Of a DNA stretch of 64,000 nt, positions 26,850 to 35,231 are shown in pieces. The notes under the pieces were generated by a model. It saw nothing but the letters and a program-made list of their open reading frames with translations, searched no databases and had not been told where the DNA came from. The stretch lies in assembly GCF_002900095.1 (NCBI RefSeq), contig NZ_LLKN01000001.1, positions 186,001-250,000 on the forward strand, given 5' to 3'. Source of the DNA: Salegentibacter mishustinae. Its GTDB lineage: Bacteria > Bacteroidota > Bacteroidia > Flavobacteriales > Flavobacteriaceae. Position 1 is the first letter of the stretch; every line of letters begins with the position of its first letter. The position numbers and the translations under genes were made by a program.

Positions 26850-28343
26850 TTACTCCCAATCGGGCATAAATGCATTTTCGTACAATAAGGTTCGGTTCTC
26901 GTCCACACTACCAGGATTTATTTCTACCGTGTATATATTATTCTGAGAAATACCATCATTAGAAGTATTTACAAAAATAACTTCGGCTTCGTTTGGAGAA
27001 AACCTGGGGTCTAAATCGTTTGTTCCATCGGGTTTATTATCACTAATATTTAAAGCTTCCTGGGTGTTTATATTGTAAACAAATAATTGCGAGTTAAGCT
27101 GGCGATAATCTTCGCTTTCAAAACCGGAAACATCTCTTGCATATAATACCATATTATTATTAACCGAGAGGTTTAGGCCACCAAGTGCCCCATCTACATT
27201 TGAAACAACTGTACTTGTTTTCTGCCCTTCATTGTTTATTAAATAAATAGAAGCATTGTATCCATTAGCATCGTTTACCAATAGTGCCATCCTTGAATTA
27301 TCATTACTCACATCTACTTCTGTAATAAATTTGCCATTAGGCTCACTATAAATTTGCGTAGTACCATCACCGGTTGCATTTACTCTATAAAGTTTACTAA
27401 AATTCGGATAAACAAGGCTTGCACCATCATTGGCCCAGGAAAAATCAACTTTATCTAAATTGAAACCGTTCACAGGTATATTGCTGGTAATTTGTTTTTG
27501 GCCCGAGCCATCTAAATTCATCGTAAAAAGATGAGTTTGACTACCAATAGTTCTTAAAAATGCAATTTTATCGGTGCGATGATTTTTTCTAGGCCTAAAA
27601 CTATTATGATCTGCCGAGGTCAATTGATATTCATTTTCATTAAGATCACGAGAAAAAATTACGTTGTTACCGTTAATTTTCTTTACGTAAGCGATCCTAC
27701 TTTTAGGAAATTCTAGCGTACTAAAAGTATTCACTTCACTTAACACATCTTCGTTTACACTATCACTAACTCTTACCTGCCAAAAATATTTATAACCATA
27801 ATTTAGATCATCTACCGTATAAGTAGTGTCGGTTATATTAGAATATGTTTGTACATTATTATTACGGTCGTTTCTAATTTCTAATTGATAATTTAGATCG
27901 TCATCGTCCACATTTTCTGAAGTCCAGGTGAATGTGATATTTCGAGAAAGCCCTTCGCTATTATTTTCGGGAGAGACCAGCATTGGAGCTTTAGGAGCAA
28001 GGTTATTGGCCGTTTCGGGTTTCATTTCAAAAACTATATTCACCTCACCATCGGGAATTACCTCCACGCCCTGAAATTGAGTAAGTAAGCTATCTTTACG
28101 GGCCTGGACAGAGTACTCTGCAGCCGGTACATTTCTTAATTCAAATTCTCCATTTTCATCTGTAAACACTGTGGAGCTAGCAGGATTGGTTGAGATCCTA
28201 ACATTCTCTATGGGTTCAAAATTTCCTTCGGTTACTACTGTACCGGTAATAGTGCCAATTTGAACATTATCTATAGTTTCTTCACTACAACCCAAAACTA
28301 CTATCGCTAAAAAAAGCGTGAAAATATATTTTATGCTTTTCAT
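26850..28343 (-). CDS. curli-operon lipoprotein: carboxypeptidase-like, Fn3 and beta-propeller domains
   Basis: A 497-aa lipoprotein (Cys19 in V-L-G-C). Residues about 28-110 are a carboxypeptidase-regulatory-like beta-sandwich (G-T-V-V-T-E-G-N-F-E-P-I-E-N-V-R). Residues about 120-210 are fibronectin-III-like, ending W-Q-V-R-V-S-D-S. The rest is a TolB/PD40-type beta-propeller with repeats such as I-A-F-L-R and A-L-L-V-N-D, and a last blade F-S-P-N-E-A-E-V-I-F-V. It is the last gene of the curli export operon, five bases after csgG, so a role at the cell surface near the curli pore is inferred. I know of no named csg counterpart. Confidence 0.75.
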   Translation of the reverse strand: MKSIKYIFTLFLAIVVLGCSEETIDNVQIGTITGTVVTEGNFEPIENVRISTNPASSTVFTDENGEFELRNVPAAEYSVQARKDSLLTQFQGVEVIPDGEVNIVFEMKPETANNLAPKAPMLVSPENNSEGLSRNITFTWTSENVDDDDLNYQLEIRNDRNNNVQTYSNITDTTYTVDDLNYGYKYFWQVRVSDSVNEDVLSEVNTFSTLEFPKSRIAYVKKINGNNVIFSRDLNENEYQLTSADHNSFRPRKNHRTDKIAFLRTIGSQTHLFTMNLDGSGQKQITSNIPVNGFNLDKVDFSWANDGASLVYPNFSKLYRVNATGDGTTQIYSEPNGKFITEVDVSNDNSRMALLVNDANGYNASIYLINNEGQKTSTVVSNVDGALGGLNLSVNNNMVLYARDVSGFESEDYRQLNSQLFVYNINTQEALNISDNKPDGTNDLDPRFSPNEAEVIFVNTSNDGISQNNIYTVEINPGSVDENRTLLYENAFMPDWE

Positions 28344-28348
28344 AATTC

Positions 28349-29734
28349 TTAATTATTATTTTTAGAACCTCCTAAATAGAAATTTACGCCAATACCAAAA
28401 TTGAAATAATGGTCGTCTCTAGTTCCATTTATTGTATAATCTAATTCGTCACTAAGGGTAATATTATGTGTCCCAAAAGCTTTTATACCCAAATTATCTT
28501 TAATTAGATATTCCATTCCGAGACCATATTGAAACTTGAAAAAGTTATTTTTCGCATCAGGTACATCGGTTTCTGAAAGCCTGGTCAAAAATCCAGCACC
28601 GGCCTGAGCATATGGAGTCAATCTATCATTGGGTAATAAAGTATAGTTTAAGCCTGCATCAAGCCCTGCAAAGGTTTCGGCAAAAGCTTCTCCGCTATTT
28701 AACTCAAATACACTTCCACTTAACTGAAGGGCTAACGAGCGATAAATATCGTTTTTATAATCTATAGTTAATTGAGGTGCTAAATTATTATCAGAAAAAT
28801 CAGCACTTAATAAAGAGCCTCCTAAACTAACCCCTATGGCGCTACTGTATTTTCTTTCAAAATACTTTCTATTATAAAGTCCTGTTAACTCTTCTTCATC
28901 CTTATCACTTCTATACTCGGCAATTAGTTTTTGCGATGCCGCCTCCCCTTCTTTTGGAAGCCATATCTTGTCTTCTATACCTTCTACAATTAACCCCTCA
29001 ACAGCCTTCTCTATAGCTTCTTTTACAGCTATTTGTACAGGTTCATTTCTAGTGAAACCGGTTTCAGCTTCTAACAAGCGCTGAAAGCTCACATATTTAA
29101 ATAAACTTGCATCAAGAGCTTGAGAAAGGATAGTTTTAGAAATATATACGTTTTTTAAAATTTTACCGCTAGAAGTAGAAATAGCTCTTAAATAAATAGT
29201 CACTCTATCCTGTCTATATTGAGTAGAGGCGCCTACACCAAGGTAACGGGCACCTAAACCACCGGTCATAATATTGGTATCATAAGATACAATTCCACCT
29301 TCCAATAATATTCCTGCATATAATAGCGGTGGCAGTTGTGGTTCGTTACTATTTCCTCCCTGGTATTCCTGCCGGGTAGACCTAATAATATTTCTTTCGT
29401 TTAATAGATTTCCGATATTTTCTCTTTCAATAGCGGTAAACCAGCCTGAATCTTCCAGAGCTTTTACCAAAATGGAAGTGGCTCCCTGGGTTACTGCGGT
29501 ACTAAAAGTACTACCCACATCAGAAGGCTTATATTGTCCCGTAAGATCTCTAAAATTATAAACCCCTACCACCACTTTTTCTTCAGGGGCAGGCAATTTT
29601 CTTAGCCTTTTGGTCGTCTCCGATATTTCTCCTGCACGAGGAGCTTCAAAATCTACAGGCTGACTCAAATATGAGCCACAGGAAGTGGAAAGACATACCA
29701 ATACAGCCATGAACGATAATTTGTATAAATTCAT
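28349..29734 (-). CDS. csgG: CsgG-type curli secretion pore with C-terminal barrel extension
   Basis: A 461-aa outer-membrane lipoprotein (lipobox L-S-T-S-C, Cys19). Residues about 30-275 match CsgG, the nonameric pore that exports curlins. Marks include V-V-V-G-V-Y-N-F-R-D-L-T-G-Q-Y-K, G-A-T-S-I-L-V-K-A-L, and R-E-N-I-G-N-L-L-N-E-R. The region from about residue 300 is an extra outer-membrane beta-barrel-like domain (alternating strands, G-L-G-M-E-Y-L, final N-F-G-I-G-V-N-F-Y-L-G) absent from E. coli CsgG (277 aa). The gene follows csgF after six bases. Confidence 0.9.
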   Translation of the reverse strand: MNLYKLSFMAVLVCLSTSCGSYLSQPVDFEAPRAGEISETTKRLRKLPAPEEKVVVGVYNFRDLTGQYKPSDVGSTFSTAVTQGATSILVKALEDSGWFTAIERENIGNLLNERNIIRSTRQEYQGGNSNEPQLPPLLYAGILLEGGIVSYDTNIMTGGLGARYLGVGASTQYRQDRVTIYLRAISTSSGKILKNVYISKTILSQALDASLFKYVSFQRLLEAETGFTRNEPVQIAVKEAIEKAVEGLIVEGIEDKIWLPKEGEAASQKLIAEYRSDKDEEELTGLYNRKYFERKYSSAIGVSLGGSLLSADFSDNNLAPQLTIDYKNDIYRSLALQLSGSVFELNSGEAFAETFAGLDAGLNYTLLPNDRLTPYAQAGAGFLTRLSETDVPDAKNNFFKFQYGLGMEYLIKDNLGIKAFGTHNITLSDELDYTINGTRDDHYFNFGIGVNFYLGGSKNNN

Positions 29735-29740
29735 AGTTGC

Positions 29741-30148
29741 TTAATTTGGAATGATTACCTGGGTTTGTTCTCCTGTTTCTGTATCTAGAATATTTATTAC
29801 CAAACCTTCATTAGATGGGTAAATATCTACCGCCAAACTTCCAAAAGAATAGGTGCCTTCTTCAAGTGCTCCCTGCCCAAATTGATCGGTAAATAATCTT
29901 CTGGTAACCTGTCCTAATAATTGCGAATTTAAACTGGAAGTGAACCTTTCTAATTCTGATTGTTGCTCTCTTCCTGAAGTGGCATTGGGATCTTTAAAAC
30001 TATTTTGTGCCTCGGCCGAACTTAAAAGCCATTGATAGTTGTAAGGATTTCCTCCAAAAGCGGGGTTAGTAGGTCGATAAACTAAATCCTGGGCATTTGA
30101 TGTAAAAAAACACCCCAGAATAAAGATTAATGATAAAATTGGTTTCAT
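29741..30148 (-). CDS. csgF: curli assembly protein CsgF
   Basis: A 135-aa exported protein: signal peptide (about 1-19, ending S-N-A-Q), then the CsgF hallmark L-V-Y-R-P-T-N-P-A-F-G-G-N-P-Y-N. In E. coli this N-terminal stretch inserts in the CsgG pore and forms a second constriction. The C-terminal part (G-S-L-A-V-D-I-Y, L-V-I-N-I-L-D-T-E-T-G-E) is the helix-strand domain that helps position the nucleator. It lies between csgE and csgG with gaps of 15 and 6 bases. Confidence 0.93.
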   Translation of the reverse strand: MKPILSLIFILGCFFTSNAQDLVYRPTNPAFGGNPYNYQWLLSSAEAQNSFKDPNATSGREQQSELERFTSSLNSQLLGQVTRRLFTDQFGQGALEEGTYSFGSLAVDIYPSNEGLVINILDTETGEQTQVIIPN

Positions 30149-30163
30149 TTATAATAGTTTGGA

Positions 30164-30904
30164 TTAGTATTGCATAATTTGCTGTTTCTGTCTTCTCAAA
30201 TTCTGAAAATAACGGTTAACTCTTTGCAGGGCTACTCCAGCCATTTCTTCTAGATAATCCAGTTTTGGCCGGGAATAAAATTGAAATACTATTTGATTTT
30301 CAATCTTTACCATAATCTTTGTAGTTCGTCCAAAACTTATCATTTCGTCTATTTCAATTATTTTATTCTCTGGATTCTGACTTAACTGGTATTTTTGATA
30401 GAAGAAATCATAAAAATCTTTTCCGGGTTTGGTTTTTGTATTTTCAGTAACCAAACCATAAAGTTGAATACCTTCGTTGTCTTTTTTATAAGACAACTTT
30501 TCATTTTTAGCAGCCTGGCTCATAGGCTCGTATACCTTTCTGGCTGTACCAAGTAATTTATCTTCCTCATCATAGATAAGCAATAAGATAATGGTTTGCA
30601 TTTGTGGATTTATGGAAACAGAAGTAGTGGAAAGAGAACTGGTTTCATAAGGCTCTAAAGTAAAGAAGCCTGACTGTGCATTTTTTGATGAATTATTGGA
30701 AACTTTAGGATTGGAGGTAATCACAGATAATTCGTACCGTAGCCCATAACTCACATTAGTTTTATTTTGTGCTATTCCCGTAACCTCCAGAATATCGTTT
30801 TTATTATCGTTGGTATTAATGATTGCTTCTACCTCAGAATTAAAGTTTTGACCACACAAAAATGCAGGCATACATAAGCATATTATGCAAACAAAAACTT
30901 TCAT
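30164..30904 (-). CDS. csgE: CsgE fused to an N-terminal CsgH-like domain
   Basis: A 246-aa exported protein, about twice the length of E. coli CsgE. Residues 146-240 form the CsgE domain (D-F-Y-D-F-F-Y-Q-K-Y, I-E-I-D-E-M-x-S-F-G-R-T-T-K-I-x-V, Y-L-E-E-M-A), the periplasmic adaptor that caps CsgG. Residues about 23-125 align with the small CsgH-like protein at 35452-35841, sharing the nine residues L-R-Y-E-L-S-V-I-T (here 55-63), a following F-T-L, and a T-S-x-S-x-N-P segment. So the cap carries its own putative amyloid chaperone domain. It is in the operon between the minor curlin and csgF. Confidence 0.88.
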   Translation of the reverse strand: MKVFVCIICLCMPAFLCGQNFNSEVEAIINTNDNKNDILEVTGIAQNKTNVSYGLRYELSVITSNPKVSNNSSKNAQSGFFTLEPYETSSLSTTSVSINPQMQTIILLLIYDEEDKLLGTARKVYEPMSQAAKNEKLSYKKDNEGIQLYGLVTENTKTKPGKDFYDFFYQKYQLSQNPENKIIEIDEMISFGRTTKIMVKIENQIVFQFYSRPKLDYLEEMAGVALQRVNRYFQNLRRQKQQIMQY

Positions 30905-30915
30905 AAACTAAAAGC

Positions 30916-31407
30916 TTAATTAAAATTTCTCACCACTATAGTCCGGGATTCCCCCGTCATATTAAATTGTAAGTTATCTCCTATATCGTTAGACCCAAAT
31001 CGCTCAAAATGTAGGTTATTACCGGTTTGAGTAAGCTCAATTGAAGCAGCGGCATTGGTATTATATATTTGATCAAAAAAGTTATTGTTATTACCCTTTT
31101 GGCTTATAGTGCTTGTATAATCTTCAACATTTACTTTTATTCCAATATAATTAAAGTCCCCATTTTGATTATAGGAAACATTACTACTTTGAGATCTAAT
31201 AGTAGCATCTATATTATTCCCCTCTCCTACCTGCTGAATAAAAACTCTATTTTCATTTAAAGTTTTTGCTGAAGTAGTTTTTACCGGATCAAAGTTTTCC
31301 GAAAACATTTGCATTTCCAATAATGAAGACCTGGGAATATTTTCAATTTGAGAAAAAACCCCTAGCGTACAGAATAAAAATATAATATTTAGTATAGTTG
31401 TTTTCAT
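30916..31407 (-). CDS. CsgB-like minor curlin subunit 1
   Basis: A 163-aa exported curlin-like protein. The ATG at 31407 starts a good signal peptide (ends V-F-S-Q); an ATG at 31449 gives an implausible extension. After a roughly 40-residue unique segment come irregular curlin repeats (I-Q-Q-V-G-E-G-N, Y-N-Q-N-G-D-F-N, I-S-Q-K-G-N-N-N, L-T-Q-T-G-N-N-L). The C-terminus H-F-E-R-F-G ... T-G-E-S-R-T-I-V-V-R-N-F is shared with the other minor subunit at 35838-36362. Few repeats and a conserved end suggest a nucleator or cell-anchor role. It lies directly after a major curlin and before csgE. Confidence 0.82.
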   Translation of the reverse strand: MKTTILNIIFLFCTLGVFSQIENIPRSSLLEMQMFSENFDPVKTTSAKTLNENRVFIQQVGEGNNIDATIRSQSSNVSYNQNGDFNYIGIKVNVEDYTSTISQKGNNNNFFDQIYNTNAAASIELTQTGNNLHFERFGSNDIGDNLQFNMTGESRTIVVRNFN

Positions 31408-31427
31408 TTTCTTTATAAAAATATTAA

Positions 31428-31460
31428 AAAAAAGCGGCATGTTTAACATACCGCTCTTTT
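31428..31460 (-). other. intercistronic stem-loop between major and minor curlin genes
   Basis: AGCGG..ATGT and ACAT..CCGCT (31433-31455) form a stem followed on the minus strand by A/T-rich sequence, in the 65-base gap after the 300-aa curlin. It could partly terminate transcription or protect the upstream mRNA, making the major subunit more abundant than the export proteins. Confidence 0.6.
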
Positions 31461-31472
31461 TAATTTAAAATT

Positions 31473-32375
31473 TTAATTTGCAATCATTCCACTACCATTA
31501 CTTTGAAATACTGTAGAAGCATTTCGTCCTCCGGTTTGGAATACATCGCTATCGTGGTTGCTTCCAAATTGAGTAACCACAGAATCATGACCCCAACCGT
31601 TTTGCTCTACCATACTTAAGTTATCCATTCCAGACTGCATTACTAAAGATTCTTCGCCAGCTCCTTTTTGAAGATCATGAGCCTCGTTTCCAATCCCAAA
31701 TTGCATTTGTACAGAAACATGATTATTACCTTGCTGCTCTATCTTTGCATAGTTATCCTCACCCATTTGAACCTGTGCAGCTGTAGAATTATTAGTGCCA
31801 TTTCCATACTGAGATGCCTGATAGATATATGCTCCGTTATCTTCTCCAACCTGAACCTGGTAGCCTTCATTAGAACCTCCGGCTCCAAAATGGTTTTGGT
31901 TTAGCTGACCAAAGTTACCGGCACCTGACTGCATTTGTACGGCAAGGTTATCCCCCTGGTTTTGTACTACCACTCCCTGGTTACGATCTCCCATTTGCAT
32001 TTGGGATGATGTATTTTCCCAACCTCTTTGGAAAGTATTAGCTCGGTTATTATCCCCGTTTTGTTCCTGGGAAGCATCATGATCTGTACCTGCCTGATCA
32101 ATACGTGCATCATTCATCGCCCCATCTTGAGTTGCAACCGCAGCATTTGATGTGCCGGCCTGAAGGATCACCGCTATATTAGCATCACCTTCCTGATTTA
32201 TATCTGATGCATTATTTGTACCATCCTGGTCTGTAGTTGCATTGTTACTCATTCCTACCTGATTAACGATGGCTGAATTTAAATCACCATTTTGATCTAC
32301 ATCACTTTCGTTAGATTGCGCGAACATCGCAGCACTAATAGTTAAAGCACTTAAGCTTAAGATTAATTTTTTCAT
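31473..32375 (-). CDS. CsgA-like major curlin, 300 aa
   Basis: A 300-aa secreted curlin. The ATG at 32375 opens a signal peptide ending A-M-F-A-Q; three residues of the longer frame are dropped. The mature part holds about 20 Q-x-G motifs in a roughly 11-residue period (pattern x5-Q-x-G-x2-N), the beta-strand-turn repeat of functional amyloids. It is Met-rich compared with its paralogues (V-Q-M-Q-S-G, Q-M-Q-M-G-D, Q-M-Q-F-G). It is the first gene of the csg export operon reaching to 26850, and follows the 367-aa curlin after an 83-base gap with a hairpin. Confidence 0.88.
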   Translation of the reverse strand: MKKLILSLSALTISAAMFAQSNESDVDQNGDLNSAIVNQVGMSNNATTDQDGTNNASDINQEGDANIAVILQAGTSNAAVATQDGAMNDARIDQAGTDHDASQEQNGDNNRANTFQRGWENTSSQMQMGDRNQGVVVQNQGDNLAVQMQSGAGNFGQLNQNHFGAGGSNEGYQVQVGEDNGAYIYQASQYGNGTNNSTAAQVQMGEDNYAKIEQQGNNHVSVQMQFGIGNEAHDLQKGAGEESLVMQSGMDNLSMVEQNGWGHDSVVTQFGSNHDSDVFQTGGRNASTVFQSNGSGMIAN

Positions 32376-32412
32376 AATTGTCATTATTATTTTTTTTAAA
32401 ACTAATGTTCGA

Positions 32413-32454
32413 ACTTAGATTCCAGTTAGCGATCTCGCTTCTGGAACATCTAAA
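32413..32454 (-). other. stem-loop between two major curlin genes
   Basis: TTAGAT-TCCAG (32415-32425) can pair with CTGGA..ATCTAA (32441-32453). It lies immediately after the 367-aa curlin stop on the minus strand and may act as a partial terminator ahead of the csg export operon. Confidence 0.55.
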
Positions 32455-32458
32455 CTTT

Positions 32459-33562
32459 CTACATATCTTGAAATACAGATGCACTGTTATTATTACCTAC
32501 CTGATTGATGTCGCTATTATGCATATCTCCAACCTGGTCAGTGCTTGCTCCGTTAGATAATCCATTTTGTCTGTGCATTGCCCAGTTATTATCACCAAAC
32601 TGAGTTAGCACAGAAGTATTAAATCCTGCTCCAGCTCCTGTTTGAACGGTATTCGCATAGTTATCGTCACCCGTTTGTTCTTGTAAAGAAATATTACTAC
32701 TAAAATATTGTTGGGTATTAGCATAGTTACCATTTCCAGTTTGTACCTGGCGTGAGAAATTATTGTCATTCCCCTGGTAAGCATTCATTTCATTATCGTC
32801 ACCTTCTTGATACTGAATTGCGAATTGAGAATTTCCTCTTTGTGTAACTTTAGCGTAATTAGCTTCTCCGTATTGCTCCTGTTGTGCAAAACTATTTTGT
32901 GCACTTTGCCAACCAGTTAGAGCCTCACCTTGTTCAATTATTGCAGTATTATCTGTACCTAAATCTACAAGCGGATTCCCTTGAAATTGGAAAGCGGAAT
33001 TATCATCTCCCCACTGTTTAATATCTCCTGAATTACCGGATCCAATTTGTTGAACTTGAGCCCCATTTGAATTACCCTCCTGAAGAATTACCGAGGAATT
33101 TAATTCTCCATCCTGAAGCACACTGGCACCATTAAAGAAACCAATTTGATCAATATCAACTACGTTATTTGGCTCGGTTGAACCGGCATCACCCATTTGG
33201 GTTGCAGTTGCTGAATTTAAAACCCCAGTTTGATCTACGTTGGCCAAATGTGAAGACCCATCCTGGGTTACATCAGATGTATTAAGGTCTCCTGTTTGAT
33301 TAATGTATGCAATATTATCATCGTCTATTTGATTAAGAAAAGACTCGTTACTCACTCCAGACTGGTTAACCGTTGCTTCGTGATTTGCATTTTCACCACT
33401 GTCCCCACCTTCTTGAGTGATTTCTGAAAGGTTAGTTGCTCCAACCTGTGTAACAGCAGCAGAGTTGGCATTTCCGTTTTGATTTACATCGCTATCATTG
33501 TTTTGAGCGAATGTTACAGCACCACATAATAAAGCTGCTGTTCCTAAAATTACTTTTTTCAT
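32459..33562 (-). CDS. CsgA-like major curlin, 367 aa
   Basis: A 367-aa secreted curlin: signal peptide of 19-20 residues (ends T-F-A-Q), then about 23 Q-x-G-type motifs spaced 11 residues apart (for example V-T-Q-V-G-A-T-N, V-D-Q-T-G-V-L-N, I-N-Q-V-G-N-N-N). The start of the mature chain, N-N-D-S-D-V-N-Q-N-G, closely matches the 422-aa paralogue. Its upstream region is also duplicated there. It is expected to polymerise outside the cell into amyloid fibres once exported by CsgG. Confidence 0.88.
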   Translation of the reverse strand: MKKVILGTAALLCGAVTFAQNNDSDVNQNGNANSAAVTQVGATNLSEITQEGGDSGENANHEATVNQSGVSNESFLNQIDDDNIAYINQTGDLNTSDVTQDGSSHLANVDQTGVLNSATATQMGDAGSTEPNNVVDIDQIGFFNGASVLQDGELNSSVILQEGNSNGAQVQQIGSGNSGDIKQWGDDNSAFQFQGNPLVDLGTDNTAIIEQGEALTGWQSAQNSFAQQEQYGEANYAKVTQRGNSQFAIQYQEGDDNEMNAYQGNDNNFSRQVQTGNGNYANTQQYFSSNISLQEQTGDDNYANTVQTGAGAGFNTSVLTQFGDNNWAMHRQNGLSNGASTDQVGDMHNSDINQVGNNNSASVFQDM

Positions 33563-33624
33563 TTTTGAAGAATTAAAAGATTAATAAATAATGGTTTTTT
33601 AACACATTTATTAATATGTGTCAA

Positions 33625-33770
33625 ATAATACTTGAATGTAATTTGTGGGGCAGCGCTTGGGAAGAAGTAGGGTTATTCCTTATTGCATAACTAAATTAAA
33701 CTATTTTAAAGAAGCATCGCAAAGTTTTCGACAGACGACCTAAAAAATCGTTATTCCGATATTTTTAACA
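33625..33770 (-). promoter_or_regulatory. conserved curlin upstream block, copy A
   Basis: Shares with 35232-35376 the plus-strand words GGGGCAG (33647), GGGAAGAAGTAGGGTT, GTTTTCGACAG (33724) and ATCGTTATTCCGATATTTTT (33747), in the same order and almost the same spacing (GGGGCAG to ATCG is 100 bases here, 99 there). ATCG-N6-CGAT is a small palindrome. It probably contains the promoter and regulator sites of the 367-aa curlin. Confidence 0.7.
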
Positions 33771-33852
33771 AAAAAATCCTGAAAAATTAAAACAAGGATC
33801 AAGTTTAAATCTGGTAAAAAAGCTATCCATCTATTTTCATCGATTTAAAACA

Positions 33853-33890
33853 ATAAAAAAAGGATAGCTATTAAAACTATCCCTTTTTTA
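33853..33890 (-). terminator. terminator after the 422-aa curlin
   Basis: GGATAG (33862-33867) pairs with CTATCC (33877-33882), flanked by A and T runs on both sides, so it can act on the minus strand just beyond the curlin stop. Confidence 0.8.
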
Positions 33891-33902
33891 TTAATTTTTA
33901 TC

Positions 33903-35171
33903 CTAGTTGCTTTGAGTAACTACAGAACTATTATTATTTCCAATCTGGTTTACAGTACTCATATGATTTGCGCCAGTTTGAGTAGAAGAACTCATATTCA
34001 TATCACCAATTTGTTCAGAAAATGCGGTATTACCCATTCCATCCTGGAAAATAGTTGCAGAGTTACCATCACCTTCGATGATAACACCATCATTTTTATA
34101 CCAAGCAGTACCAACCATATTACCATTACCCAATTGATCAACATCAATAGTGTTATTTGATCCAGCGATTCTACCTGTAGCTGTATTTTGATTACCGTCT
34201 ACTTTTACATTTAGAATATTTCCATTAGCAGAAGGCTCCCAACCATCAGAATTATCAGCGATTGACCAATCACCTTTATTTTGATCTCCGTCTGTATCGA
34301 TGTCCACATCATTATTATCACCGTTTACACCAACACGATTTAAATTACCATTACCAAAGTGATTCGCATCAATATCATTATTATCCCCTCCTTTTACTCT
34401 GGCTTCCATTCTATTACCATTACCTTCCTGATATATCGTAATATCATTATCATCTGAGAAATAAGAATTTCCCGATTTTGTAGCGTTGGCAACAGCCGTA
34501 TTTAAATCTCCAATCTGGTCAACATCTACCATATTACGATCCCCTTCAATTGTCTGATAAGAATTATTCATACCACCAACCTGGTCTGTATAATTTTCAT
34601 TAAGATCACCTGTTACAGTGACAATAGAAGAATTCATACCTCCTAAACCTCTAACCGGACCGTATCTCTGATTTGTTTTAGCCACGTTATTATCTCCAGT
34701 TTGGTAAATAATAGATGAGTTATCATCACTAAAAGTTACCGTTGATCTGGCAGTGTTACCATCACCTAATTGATCAATCATACTTCCGTTACGGCTACCA
34801 ATTTGCTTTACATAAGCATCATTATCGTTTCCTACTGAAGTTGTAGTTATTATATTGTCTTCTCCGTCTTGAGATCTTGCGAAAGAAACATTGTCGTTCC
34901 CGGTTTGAACAATTGTTGCCAGGTTACGCTTCACTTTGAAAGGTTGAGAACCAGCTTGCTCTATTACCGATTCATTAATTACACCAGATTGAGTAGCGTT
35001 AGCTTCGTTTTCAGTACCGTTTTGAAGAACATCAGAATCGTTGCTGGTACCAGTTTGTGTAACTGCCGCGGAATTTGAATTTCCAATTTGATGAACATCG
35101 CTGTCATTACTTTGTGCGAATACTACAGCACCACATAATAAAGCCGCTGTTCCTAAAATTACTTTTTTCAT
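33903..35171 (-). CDS. CsgA-like curlin, 422 aa, Asp-rich
   Basis: A 422-aa secreted curlin. The start is the ATG at 35171, giving a signal peptide nearly identical to that of the 367-aa curlin (M-K-K-V-I-L-G-T-A-A-L-L-C-G-A-V); the frame is open 41 codons further without export logic. About 18 Q-x-G motifs are present. The central part departs from the pattern: Gln is often replaced and Asp/Asn dominate (N-D-V-D-I-D-T-D-G-D-Q-N, W-S-I-A-D-N-S-D-G-W). It ends with canonical repeats. A specialised fibre subunit or a calcium-sensitive segment is possible but unproven. Confidence 0.85.
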   Translation of the reverse strand: MKKVILGTAALLCGAVVFAQSNDSDVHQIGNSNSAAVTQTGTSNDSDVLQNGTENEANATQSGVINESVIEQAGSQPFKVKRNLATIVQTGNDNVSFARSQDGEDNIITTTSVGNDNDAYVKQIGSRNGSMIDQLGDGNTARSTVTFSDDNSSIIYQTGDNNVAKTNQRYGPVRGLGGMNSSIVTVTGDLNENYTDQVGGMNNSYQTIEGDRNMVDVDQIGDLNTAVANATKSGNSYFSDDNDITIYQEGNGNRMEARVKGGDNNDIDANHFGNGNLNRVGVNGDNNDVDIDTDGDQNKGDWSIADNSDGWEPSANGNILNVKVDGNQNTATGRIAGSNNTIDVDQLGNGNMVGTAWYKNDGVIIEGDGNSATIFQDGMGNTAFSEQIGDMNMSSSTQTGANHMSTVNQIGNNNSSVVTQSN

Positions 35172-35211
35172 TTTTAAAGAATTTGATAAAATTAATAAAT
35201 AAAGATTGTTA

Positions 35212-35230
35212 CGCATTATTTTAATGCGTT
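35212..35230 (-). other. 5'-leader stem-loop of the 422-aa curlin
   Basis: ACGCAT and ATGCGT form a short stem about 40 bases before the start codon. A comparable stem lies about 40 bases before the 367-aa curlin (33602-33621). Confidence 0.5.
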
Positions 35231-35231
35231 G

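Larger units (their letters stand above)
33563..33902. other. 340-base curlin upstream region
   Basis: Contains, in minus-strand order, a terminator for the 422-aa curlin (33853-33890), a conserved upstream block (33625-33770), a stem-loop in the presumed 5' leader (ACACAT 33602-33607 / ATGTGT 33616-33621), and the start of the 367-aa curlin. No gene is seen. Confidence 0.7.
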
